Below are positions 1 to 11,500 of a stretch of 41,502 nt of DNA, in pieces. The notes under the pieces were generated by a model, which saw nothing but the letters and a program-made list of their open reading frames with translations, searched no databases and was not told where the DNA came from. Location: positions 1 to 41,502 of the forward strand of contig DF237660.1 in the NCBI GenBank assembly GCA_000708835.1, given 5' to 3'. The translations under genes were made by a program, and so were the position numbers. This stretch comes from Klebsormidium nitens (taxonomy: Eukaryota > Streptophyta > Klebsormidiophyceae > Klebsormidiales > Klebsormidiaceae). How positions within the stretch are numbered: position 1 is the first letter of the stretch; each line of letters opens with the position of its first letter.

Positions 1-24
1 TCACATGCGTTTTTCTTGCTCCAG

Positions 25-2974
25 GCCCCGGCCCGGCTTTGCAACCCCAGCAGGGAGCAACTCTCCCGAGCCTGCCGTCCAGTTCACCATGGAAGAGTAC
101 GGGCAGGTCCTCAAGTCATTCATCCACAACATTGGCTTCGCCAGGGACGAGGGCCAGCTTCGGACGCTTGGCGATGTCATCGAGGCGACTACCGAGCGGC
201 ACCCGGGTAGCGTCCTCCATGTTTTAGACCTGCTGAAGGGGCATTCTCCGTCGAACTACGCTGGGAGGGCGGCGGAGTGGGCCGCAAAGGCGGTGGACTT
301 TGTGGCATCCCCAAGGCTGTTAGACTCCCTTTCTGGGACTCGATCCTTTCCCTCGTGAGAACGCCAGCCATCGTTGCTGTGTCCGTATTTAATTGCATTG
401 CAGGCCCATCGCTGCCGCGATAGTAACCATTAAGCAGCATCTGCAAAACCTCTTGCATGCATCTCTCTGGGCTTGTGCATGTGCTTATCGCGCTGCGTTG
501 ATCCGGCAACGTTTTCGTAGGTCCACAAAGCCGACACATGTAGCTGGTGGTGGTGCCTGATTCTGTGTATCCTTCTTCAGCGTGAGCGAGTTGGTGAGGG
601 ACCGCGAGGCGCTCGACCTGATCAGCCACCTGTTGGCATCCCGTGGCCAGGTGGGTGCAGGCGTTAAGTTTGTTCAGCCTTGTGGCTCTCACATCCATCT
701 TGAGTGCTCGACTACAGTACCGGCACTAGAATCCGACCAGAAATAGTAGTTTGGGTTTTGTGCGAAGTGTGTGAAAATTTATTGTGAGGGATTCTGCTGA
801 ACTGAACACTGTTAACCGGCAGGTGAACGAGCCGGTTCAGGTTAAGGATGAAATGAAGTTAAAAACGAATATTGATTCCTCGCAGCTGCCGGGTGCGAAT
901 TCCCGCGCCGGTATAGTACTCGAGTCAATGCTTGCTCCGTCGCGTTTGGATTGTGTCGCTCGTGACGCTCCAATTCTGCAGGAATCTCTGGAGGCTCTGC
1001 GGCGCAGCAACCCGCCGCTCGCTGACAAGGCGGAGGACTTCGGCAAGTCGGGGTATCTCCTCCTGGAGAAGGACAGCGTGTCCTTCACGAGCGGGTTGCA
1101 CCTGGAATTCTTCCGCTACAATCTGGCCAGGAGGGTGTGGGGCACCCCCAAGGACATGCCGCGGTCACTCGAGGCGTTTCTGGAGGAGGCCCTGTCCAAG
1201 ATGCAGGCGCCTACGCTACAAAACAGCCTGAACCTGAGCACGAGGGGCGGTGTAGTGGGGGGTGTGCTCGAGTCGCATTTCCAATTTGAGCTGTACTCGT
1301 GAGTTTCCTTCGATCACTTGTGGAATGCATCGCAAATTGTTTGGGAATTGCTGCCAGCATTCAGCCAACGAGTCGGATATGATGCAGATTGTGTTCCCAT
1401 GCCACCGATACTGCTTCCAGATAAGTACTTTTTCCAGCCGCAGAATTACTGGTCCGTGGCCCTAACCTGCGGAAAGAATAGCCGGTTACTTACTTTTTCC
1501 AAAGACATTGGCGGCTTCAAACAATGACTTCGAAACCACGAGTATTGCTTCAGATGTTATGTGTCGATTCTACTCCATCTCTTTGCGATAGAGACTTGCC
1601 CTCGATACTCGGTCCAACGGCAAACCCCATCGAACCTATTTGGTGGCTCGTAGCGAGTCGGTGGCTCGTAGTAACCTTGCAGAAATGCTCCTTCGTATGG
1701 TGTGGTCTGAAACCACGGCTAGCCTCATTCGTCCGCATTCCCACTGGGCGCGCTGATTTAAAACCGCTTGGCTGGTTGCCCGTTTCCTTACACTCCTCAC
1801 TCCCCGGTGCTCTCCCCCGGTTGTGCGCCCCAAGGGTCCTCTTCATTTCTCCGTTAACTGTTTTCTTCACCGTCATCTCACAGAGCGGGTTTCCGACCAC
1901 TATCAGGCGACGTCCGGTTCTGGGTTCGTTTCTAACCCCATTCCCGCCTCCGCAGAATTCCAACCGGGCACTAATTTTGGAATCGCCCTTAAGCTGGGGC
2001 TCCGGTCCTCACCCGGCTCTGCTTCCAAACCCGTTTTTTGCAGTCGCTTCTGCTCCCAGAGTAGCGAAATTCGATTTCGTTGCCTTTGCCTCCGTTTCCG
2101 CTTCCGTTTCCGCATTGAATTGTCGTCCCGCTTCGACTTTCTGTTCTAGCTTCAAGTTCCTCAATTGGTACCCGATATACTTTTCTCAGCTGAAAATCGC
2201 TGCCAGCCTTCAACCAACGAATTAGATATCATGCGAGTGGGATGATCCCCAGATTCCGGCCCCGTTGCCCCAATGCACCATAGCCACGCACCAATCGGGC
2301 TAACAAGATTTCCTCTGAAACAGGGCGGTCACGAGTCTGTTACCAGAGGGGGTCTACTTCTCCCCGACAGTCGGCAAGATCTATGGGCTGGAGGCTTACG
2401 TGGATTTCGTGTTGCACGGGACGGGGATAAAATGGGCATTCGAGCTGCTGATTGACGGGAGGGACCTGACAGAGCATCTAAAAAGGTGCGCACATCAGGG
2501 CTGTAAGCATCTTCAGTTGGTCTTTGTGATGCTTCATGAAGTAGTGAAGCAACTGTCGGAGCCGTCGCAAGCATGAAGAGGGTTATGCCCTCATCTTTCA
2601 GGCTGGCAGGGCGAGCAATCCTGCTCATCCGCATCAGCCCATTGTGCCCACTTCTCGCTCTCACCACAAGCTACAACAGATTCATTTCTTCAAGAGCACA
2701 GAAACTTGTAGCGGCTACACATTTGTCTCCCTCAGCAACTCGGATGTTGGCCTTGTGCAGATTTCTGCCAAACGGGCGATATCATCCCATGATCCAGGGC
2801 AATCAGATCGACGCATGGGTTGTGGTGGACTTGCGCAACCACAGGACCGGGAAGCCAAGACGGGCGAGGGGTCCAGGGGTCTGCCATGTTCTCTTCGACT
2901 CCAAGTACGAGAGGGCAATTGTTGATTATGGTAACAACAAAGAGCACGCAGTACTTCTGATGGGTCGAAGGTGA
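25..2974 (+). CDS. Crinkler/REase-like protein, 5' partial, five exons
   Basis: Exons read as about 25-354, 581-650, 982-1298, 2324-2485 and 2761-2974, all with GT-AG borders and matching phases (2/1, 0/0, 2/1, 2/1), giving about 363 residues with the 5' end off the window. The last three exons join into a recognisable pattern: an FELYS...LLPEG lead, SPTVG, YVDFVL, WAFELLIDG, EHLKRF, a Y-containing GRY segment and WVVVDLR. From memory this matches the restriction-endonuclease-like C-terminal domain of Crinkler-type (CRN) proteins of oomycetes, fungi and green algae. The region before it (MEEYGQVLKSFIHNIGF onward) is helical-looking and unrecognised. The 1025-bp intron 1299-2323 is pyrimidine-rich near 2080-2160 and holds no supported gene. 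Cellular role is unknown; the family assignment is by motif only and could be another REase-like lineage. Confidence 0.55.
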
Positions 2975-5374
2975 CGCCTTGTGATTCGACTTGTTCGCAA
3001 AGGTTTTAACTAGCGGCAAATACCCATCACCCAGGACTGCTTGAGAGCAAGCTTCCCTTGTTACACTGCTAAGGTGGGTCCAGCCGGGCACACAAATGGC
3101 GCCCGCGAGAAGCCCCAAATGCGGCAAGATAGGGTACGCATCGGCTTTGCCATTTCACCGCTGAAGCTTGCCAAACAGTCAAAGTCCTATTGCACATAAC
3201 CTTCGGCATCCGGCCAAGCCGGCAAAAAGTGGTTCTCCCATGTTGACCATGCAAAGAACTCCTGCCCGCTGCGTATTGTGGTCACTTGAGATACTGAAAT
3301 GCACCTCGCAGCTCTAAGCCCTCCTGTTTAGCGTGGTTGGTGCAGATTGCTTGGCATTTTGTACTCAAGAGCATACAAGTATCCGTATGGCCTCCACTCT
3401 TTCCTATGTAGAGTAGCTAGTTCGCATTGTCTGCTAACAATTTCGTGTGCTTTTTTGCACATCCACCATAAATGTTGCGATTTATAGTGAGAGTGGAGGC
3501 AATTTAGGCGCAAGCTCGGACAAACTTTTGTTCTGCATTGGTGTTGAGGCTTCATTGTATAGCATGGGGGTGCAAAGAGACAGGCCCAAATGGCCCATAA
3601 ACCTATCATGCCAAGCGCTTTGTTGGCTATCTCATAGCATACCATATGAACCCGCCAGTTCTGCAGCCTTCTGAGAGGAAAGGCGCATGGTGGTGCGGTT
3701 GATGAGGTGTTATCATGGAACGCGCAGCTACCGAATGCTGCAACTTTTTCACCTAGTACACTAAATGTATTGCCTTTGGTACGAACCGAGTTGAGCTAGA
3801 ACAATCAAAGCCACATGTGAAATCCAAAAATTGATACTGACCACTATAGCATGCACTAAGATCCATTCGAAGTGTCTAGAATTAACCAGCAAGTGCGCTT
3901 GCTGCTATCTTTATTCCGGAGTAGGGCCCAGCAGCCCCAGCTAATTGCCAGATACGGAGCCCAGCAAGAGTTGGGAACATAGTGACGATGTCCAACTCAT
4001 CCCGGTCAGTCCATACCGGCCACATCAGGCCCCGCCCTTCCTATTCGCCCTTCCGGCCTACGGTTAAAGTGCCATGCGCCACAAGGGGCAGCAAGCCACA
4101 AGAGCGGTATGCCAGCACAGTTGGCGCGACCTGCCTTGCATTCCAAACCAACTCCCCCGGGTGATCTGCCCGACGGCCCGGGGTCCGGTGCCCAAGGTAT
4201 AAGGTGCACGGGCCATGAGGGTTCAGCCCCTACCATTACCATTCAGGCCGCGATAATGGTGCCTGAAAGTGCAGCAAGAAGCGGGATCATGCTAGAAGCT
4301 TCTGTCCCTTGCCACAGCACTCCCCCTTCAGCATCAAGGGGGTCCCTCTGACGTACAGCAACGAGGCTTACATATGTGCTCCGGAGCATATTGTGGGGGT
4401 ATCACTGCCTGCCAACATTAGAGCTTTGGAGCTTGTCTATTGGCACGTGCTGTGTAACACAAGCTTAGGCCCAGTCCAGGGGGGGCGCCATCGCTACCAA
4501 GTCAGGCCCTGTTGCCGCTCGGGCCAGCCATTGAATGCTGCTAATATGGCTGCGAAAGGTCCAGCCTTCGTTCCGTGAAGGTTCCAGGCTGAATCAGCGC
4601 CCAGATATTCTCCTTCCAGTCTGGAAACTTCTGGGGCTGAGTCAGCACTTAGATATTTTGGGACAGGTGGCAGTTTTGGTGGCATAGTAATGGCAAGGCG
4701 CGGCATGGCGTGGCAGCTGTTTTTTGCTGCCTGCCTGGTTTTGATGGGTTCCCACAGCTGTTTTTGGGACATTCCAAGAAACCTTCTCTTTGTAGAGCCT
4801 TGGCAGGGGACCAGAAGTGGCAGTCAGAGAAACGACAACTCCCAAAGTCCTGAAAGGCGCGCGACATGTGCGAAGGTAAGTTCCTGGACACTATGCTACC
4901 TGATTGTTTTTTCAGCTGCAGCATGCTTGCAAGGGAACCAGGCCTGGTACCTGTTTATTCCTGCAAGCTCTGAGTGTGTGTGCATGACAATTCTTTCTTC
5001 TGAGGTGCTGTTTCAAGTAGAGGCAATCTTCTGCTTTGCATGCACGCGCTGATGACAACTCTGTTCTGCATCCTCATTAGCATGTCAAGCGGGATTTGAC
5101 ATGTTAACCAACTTGATAAGTGTCTGAAAGACCGTTAGCAATCACCAGAGTAATTTGGAATCTCAATTGGCGCTTCTTATACTGCTACAGAACATGTGGC
5201 TCAGCTAGTCACGAACGGATGTTGGTCAGGGCTTAATAGCCTGGATGTGGGGAATGATTGAGGCCTGTTGTCCATAATTGAAACTCATGGCAGAGGGCCA
5301 GGTATGTCTGCTTTTGTGGTCTATGAGGACTGTGGACTGAAAGTGTACATGTCCTTTTCTCTCATACAGGTTGA
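2975..5374. other. Intergenic, no supported gene
   Basis: No open frame here shows family motifs or a consistent exon chain. The only local structure I see is an imperfect 25-bp direct repeat beginning GGCTGARTCAGC at 4587-4611 and 4635-4659. A good donor (GTAAGT) stands at 4875, but no upstream exon can be supported. Confidence 0.5.
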
Positions 5375-5575
5375 ATGTCAATTGATCGCGGACCTGGCAA
5401 AGGAAACACTCAGGTGCAACAGGCTGGTTTCAAGGAGCTGCCCTGGGTTCATTGCCTTGTTCTGGGCTCGACAGCCGCTGGAGACGCGTTGCCATCAGGA
5501 GAGCCCATGGCTGTGCAGCCCACTGATGCGGCCCGTCAAGGGGAAGACCGCAGCTGCTGCAAGCAAAACAACCAG
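5375..5575 (+). CDS. Possible first exon of the primase-helicase gene
   Basis: An ATG at 5375, a few bases after a CAG acceptor-like site, opens a 67-codon frame ending AACAACCAG just before GTTGGT at 5576. Its phase (0) fits the next credible exon at 6731. The donor is weak (GTTGGT) and the peptide has no recognisable domain. Treat this as a proposal for the missing start of the gene; the true first exon may lie elsewhere between 3 and 6.7 kb. Confidence 0.25.
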
Positions 5576-5734
5576 GTTGGTTCTCTGCCCCACCCCACGA
5601 GATATAATTACCTTCAGGTATTTCCCACAAAGGTGTTTCAAGTGGCCTGGATCATTTTATGCAATATTTGAGCTGGTCCATATGTCAGGGCTGTGAGATT
5701 AGCGGCCCGGTACTCCGGTTGGGCTTTTGACTGG

Positions 5735-6569
5735 GTCTACATGTTGTAAGTGGCCATACGGATGCAATCTGACACCAAGTACAAGGTGTGGGCCCTAATG
5801 AGACCCAACTGCAGCGTGGCTTAATGGTGGAGTGGCAGGCATGTGTTCTCTGGTTGCTCTTCTGAGGAGGGTCCACACGTTGATATTGGTTAGTAAGGAA
5901 TTGAGTCTTGAGCCATCTGCAAGGTGTGGGCCGTCAGCAAGCCAGGCCAAGGTGTGGCTTTTGCAGGTGGTTGCAAGCATGCGTTCTCTGTTTCAATTGT
6001 TTACAAACAAGTCCACACCTTGCGTCTGGACCCTAGGATTTCAGTCTTGTTCCAACTACGACGTGTGGACCATCAGCATACCCAGCCGCAAAAGAGCTTC
6101 CGCAGGCGCGCACTTTCTGATTGCCCCCATTTGGATTGAACCCACATGTTGCTACTGGTTCCTAGAAAAATCAAGTCTTCAGCTCCTGTGGGTCACATGC
6201 AAGCCAGGCCACAACTTGGAATCTGGAGGAGATGGCAGGCACGCCGATCTTTGGTACTTGCTTTGAATTGGGGCCACACCTTGTCATTATCATTGGAAGT
6301 CCAGTCTTGCGCCACCTTAAATGGAGCGATTTGCGGGGCATGCAGTTTTTGATCGCTCTTTTGAATGGGTCACACGTTGTATATGGTAATTAGGGATCTA
6401 GCCTTTAGCCATCTGCAAGGTCTGGACCGTAAGCAAGCCCGGCCAGAGCTCAGTTGCTTGGGGGGATTGGGGGGCACAGGCGCTTTCTGACACCTGTTTT
6501 GATTCGAGTCCACACCTTGTAAGTGGTTCTTAGAGATCGAGGCTTCTGCCATCTGCAAGGTATGGACCA
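5735..6569 (+). repeat. Degenerate cluster of the 62-bp dyad element (left outer cluster)
   Basis: About seven diverged copies, for example near 5735-5795, 5868-5930, 6010-6070, 6367-6428 and 6507-6569. Each starts with a form of GGTCCACACSTTG and ends with CAAGGTGTGGACC or a close variant. Spacer text after a copy begins GTMAGCMAGCC, as in the cleaner cluster at 11.3-12.1 kb. Copies are in the same orientation as the clusters at 11.3 and 15.4 kb and opposite to the one at 32.3 kb. Confidence 0.75.
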
Positions 6570-6730
6570 CACGCGAGCCCGCCGCACGTCTTAACAGGGT
6601 TCATGGGAGAAAGGCCGCATCCAATCGGCAGGCATGTGCCGTTCAACTTCCAGGCCTTTAGAAGGTAGCGAGCAAGAACAGCGGGTGCTGTGGGTTGTGA
6701 CTAACACGCGGTACTCTTGCTTCGTTGCAG

Positions 6731-8560
6731 AAGCCGTCGCCGGGTGCGAGCACTGCTCAGGGAATTTGCCTTTCTCCGACGCCCCCGACGATCGACGCGG
6801 GCACCCATGACTGTCAGGCAAAGGCTCTTTCCCTCTGTGCCATCCGCCAGCTCGCCCCAATGGCTGTGGCAGGACCGTCCGCCGGCATTTCAGTGAGGGG
6901 CTTGCGTGTGCTCCGCAAGCGCGCAGGGATCGTGTGCCGGCGCGCTCAAGGGGAGTTGGGGCCTGCAGGTCTTCTCTGGTCGGAGGCTGCCTGGGTTGGC
7001 AGCTTGCGTGCTGCAATGGGTGGCCTCAAAGGGCTAGCAAATCTGCCAGATGTCGATCTGCTGAGTGGGTTCGAAGAGGTTCTTGCCTCAGTCAAGAGGT
7101 CTCACCTGGAGGGGCTCAAGCAGCCAGCGGGTGTGTCCCGCAGATTCCGCAAAGCAGGACGGCAAACCTCCAGTTGCCCCCGCCCTGCAGCTCGCAGTGC
7201 AGAAAGGAAAGCAGCTCAGCGCCTTGCGCGCTCGCTCTGCGAACCAGAGGACACAGGTAGGATAGCTCGTTCCCGTTCTTGGTGATGCATCTCAGCGCCC
7301 GAAGCTCAGGTCTGAAGCAAAACGTGATGCGAAACAAAGCAGTTGCAGAGAGACTTGGAATCTTCTGAAAATGGGGTGTGTTGACTATTGGGGTCTTTGC
7401 TGGGAGACTCGAGTAGCATCTTTGGGTGCCAGAAATGGTGCGCTGTTCTTTTTATGGGCGGGGCTGTCAAGTGTACGGAAAGTATTTCCGTTTGCCCTGG
7501 CTGCGCTCACAGCTCCTTTGGAAATGTTACTTAGGAGATGAGTTTCGAGTCCCTCAACTACTTTTTGGGAATTGAAGCGCCTTTCAATCAAACATCACAG
7601 CACTCTGCAAGCACACTAAGCATCACCTTCACTGGTTGCCTCTTTTCCAGTTCCGTACGCACTATACTGCCACGAGTGCGGCGCCGGTGCAGACTGTGGG
7701 TTGCGTGGAAGCAAGGAAGGGGGGGAAGTGAAGTACGTTTGCAATGAGCACGCTGACTCGTACCGCTACTTCAGCATCGACAAGGACCGTGCAGGTGAGC
7801 GCTGCATGGATCTGCTTGTTCGATGAGTTGGTCGGCAAACAAGTATTCAAGCGCACACTTGCACTTTTTGGGCAGCACCATAGCAGGGTCCTGCCATGGA
7901 GCCGATCTAGAGCCTAAATCCACTATAATCTGTTCCTTGCAGCGTTGGGACGCGCAAAGGCAAAGGTCGTGGGAAAAAAGGATGTGGCATCGCCGGCCGG
8001 AGACCAGACTCGCAGTCAGTCAGGTGAGCACTTAACCGCAAACGAAGCTGACAGGATATGCGTTATCGACCAATCTGAAGCAAGTGTCCCATTGAGTGCT
8101 TGCCATACTTTTCTTTCATTGCAGGCATATTCAAAGTTGATCCGGATACTAGGATGCAGAGGTTGTTGATGTATTGCTCGTGAATTGCAGCGTGCAACAA
8201 TACCTTCCAGCGAAGTGGGTTGTACTACGATGCAGCGCCCAAAAGCAGACGCCTCACAGGTGAGACACTGATCGAAAGGGCCCCCTAGCTCAAGCTTTTG
8301 CGACCCCCTTGTGCTGCTCCAGAATCTGTTGCCTTCTTCGCCCTTTGATCTTGACATCCTTCTACTGGAAGCTACGTCCTGCATCCTGCATCCATTGCTC
8401 ACATCCGATGTGGTTTCAATGAACAGCGACGCTCCTGATCATCGGGGGAATTGAGCCCAATCCCGGCTGGGGGCCCGACGAGGTGAGCGCTCAAGGCAAG
8501 TCAGCGCCAGGTCACGACATCGGCACAAGTCGGCCACTCATTCCACTGCCGTCGCTTGAG
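6731..8560 (+). other. N-terminal Cys-rich region with a relic 2A-like motif (exons 1-5)
   Basis: Exon 1 (6731-7256) is basic and unrecognised. Exon 2 (7651-7794) carries a zinc-cluster-like arrangement, YCHECGAGADCG followed by VCNEHADSY. Exons 3 and 4 are short linkers. Exon 5 (8427 onward) encodes TLLIIGGIEPNPGWGP, which resembles the hydrophobic lead plus NPGP of 2A-like sequences seen near the N-termini of many transposon proteins. Here the residue after NPG is W, not the P needed for ribosome skipping, so it is probably inactive. All junctions here use phase 1, a regular pattern that supports the exon calls. Confidence 0.6.
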
Positions 8561-11500
8561 GTGAGCGTACGTCTGACCCTCTTGCAGTTCGTTGTTTCAG
8601 GAGCATCCTCTGTTGATGACTGAACCCTTAACCAAGTTGAGTAGCAGGGCGTCTTCTGTGGCCATAGCTATCAGTGTAGGCGAGCAGGCTCTGCACTTGT
8701 GCTGACATACGGTTGTTGCACAAAGGAATGAGCCTGAGCTTTCTTAATTGGTCCTCTTATGTGATATGCAGGAGGTCTACGGCAAACCGCTGTTGTCCGA
8801 GAGCACGTACCCACTTTTCGAAGATTGGAGGAAGCGAGCACGTTTGAGCAAGCAAGTGAGTTTAGTGACCAAGCAGAACCAAGCGGTATTTGATTCGTGA
8901 AAGTGGGCACATGCACTGTGTTCGTGACTTTCTGCAGCGTCGAATCTTGTATGGAAAGTCGAACGATGCAAATTTAGTCGAAGCACGTGGCAAAAATATG
9001 CCTTTTTGCTTGTTGCATGGATACTGCTTTGTAGTGATATCGGAATTAGATTGACCAGAACAACGGGTTTGTCAATCCTGTGGGAAGAAGCTGCGCAGTG
9101 ATTCTCCCAGAGCGGATCTTTCTGCACATGCAATTGACTTGTTCATTTTCCTCTTTCCAGGTGGGAATCAGCTGTGCAGCCTTGGAGGGAGGCGTTGCTT
9201 CAGGAGAATACGACCGCACGGGAAGGCCCGAGTCTGCGGAAGAGATGCCAAGTCTGGACAGAGAATTGGTCGACGAAGAACTCAGTCATCTGGACAGGAT
9301 TGAAGAGGGTCTTCTGACTGCCCTGGTAAGACCTGAGTTGTAATCTCTTCGCTCTAGTTGGGAGCACCTGAGTTGGGAGCTGTTACGGATGCTTTCTGTC
9401 CTCCTTTTGCAGGCAAGTTGTTGGAGATCATTCAAAGCATTCCGAACTGTTTTCACCTTGGACATGCATGGTTTGTAATCTTACTCAGGTCGCTTGTTCT
9501 CTTTCAAGGTGGAAAACAACGGGGGGGACGAAAGGAGCCAGCTGTCCACTTCGCTGAGAGAAGTATCTGGCGCTGTAAACGAGAACAAGGGATGCGGCGC
9601 CGCAGCAAAGGTGAGGATCCAATCCTGAGGTGCGGACTTCAATCGAGCTCTGGTCAATCTGTGCTGCTCACCTTTGCTTCTGGAAAGGCCACAGAAGCTC
9701 GATGCTAGCTTCTTTCTTCGAAGTGTTGAGTATGAGCACTGTTTTTGGGCCAGATTAGTATCCTGTTGTGGCTCTCTCTCTTTCAAACTGATTGCAACCT
9801 GCGGACCATCAGGTGTCGGCAATTCGTAACATTTGACGGACTAGCTGGCTGCGGTGCACGAAGTGATCGCCGCTAGTCGTCGCTGTTGCATTAGGTCGTC
9901 CTTCTGATCAGAGCCGTTCTATTCTTTGTCCAGATAAGCCGTGGCAACAAGCGGTCGGCGGCGATTGCGGCCAGTGAGTCCGATTCTGAGCAATCAGGAT
10001 CTGAAGAAGGCGAGGACATTGAGGGGGCCGAATTTGAGAGTGTGGACGAGTCTTCAGACGGGGAGACATCTCAGGACCGCCGTATGATCGACGACGGAAG
10101 CCAAGACGAGGAGAATCCGGTGATCGCGCAAGGCAAAATGCGCGCCGCCGGGAACTTCGATCATGAGCCGGACATCGCCCAGCTTCTGGCTGGGCGCTTC
10201 AAGCCGCAAGCGCCTCGACAGGCGACCAAGGCGCTCCAAACCGGACGCCAAGACCGTCTCCTGCCTTCACGGTCCAAGTCCGCAGCCGACGGGGGCAGCC
10301 CTTCGCGGAGCTCTTGCTCTACCGCGAGCGACGGGCGGTGGGTGGGTGCCCAGGTTGATCAACAGCCGCCGGCCGCCGCAAGTGCTGGGCTCTTGCCGCT
10401 GCGCTCCGGGAGCTTGCAGTCGGAGGAGCTCGAGAAGGACGATTTCGACGTGAGCCTGGTGGTCGGCTGACAAAAGGCTCCTATTTCGGCTGACAGATGA
10501 ACATATCTCGTTGCCTTCGGTCAGGCCGCCTGCTTTTTGCATGAATATGATTCGAATGATGAGGAAGCCTTTTAGATATTGCTTCAGGGGTTCGCAACCT
10601 GTGTTCACGTTGCTGGAAGTGAGGGGGTTTGAGGCCTTTCGTCTGAAGGTGCACGAAATTTGTCGGGTCCGGGCAGGCGTCTGCTTCCGGGACGAACCTT
10701 TTGAAGTCGGAAGCTCTGTGCACGTTGCTGGAAGTTAGGCCCCGGTTTTCCGAGGAAGTGGGTTTTCTTTATCGCGAGGGGTTGATCAACCGAGTCAGAG
10801 AGGAATTTACGGATTTTGCCTGTACATATGAACACCCGCTGATAAATGCGTGGCGATTTTGTCTCTGTCATTCTCGACACTCAGGTGGCTTGGACACATC
10901 CTGGTGACGATTCCTGCGGGTCGGGTGAGGAGGAAGCGGTGGAGTCAGGCCGGCTGCGGAGGCTGCGAGTTGTCAGCGACGAATCGGAAGAGGAGCGTCC
11001 TATTCCCAGGCAGGGACGCAAGGTCGTCCTTTCGCGATCCCCTTCCGCCGAAGACCTCCTTGCAGAGCCGGCGTCTACTGCGCCCGCACAAGGAAATCAG
11101 GTACGTTCTTGCAAGAGCTGAAAGCCTCTTCCGTTGTGAACTTAAAAAGAGCAATATTCAGCCGGAGATGCGCGCAAAATCTGGCCTTTTTCAAGGCGTT
11201 TTCTGGTGACGGTTTCACTTTATCGGGTCGTTGGCATCCACTGTTGGATCTGATGAACGTGCTATTGTTGTAAGGTAAGGTTGGCAGTCCGCTTTGCCTT
11301 CTTATGGTGGTTTCCCCTGTTGGTGTCCACTTTTGAGTCTGATTGGAGTTGCTGAAGGCCTCCAGCCACCTACAAGGTGTGGACCGTAAGCCGGTCCGGC
11401 CATAGCGCACATTTTAGGGCGGACGGTAAGCACAGGGCCCCTCTTCCTTCTCATTACTGGTCAACACGTTGCCTTTGGTTTTAAGGAATTGTATGCCAGG

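Noticed and set aside
1524-2225. Plus-strand open frame of 233 codons
   Set aside because: Lies inside the intron 1299-2323 whose removal is needed to restore the Crinkler-like motif chain; low-complexity and pyrimidine-rich.
8427-8482. Functional 2A skipping site
   Set aside because: The required NPGP is NPGW here.
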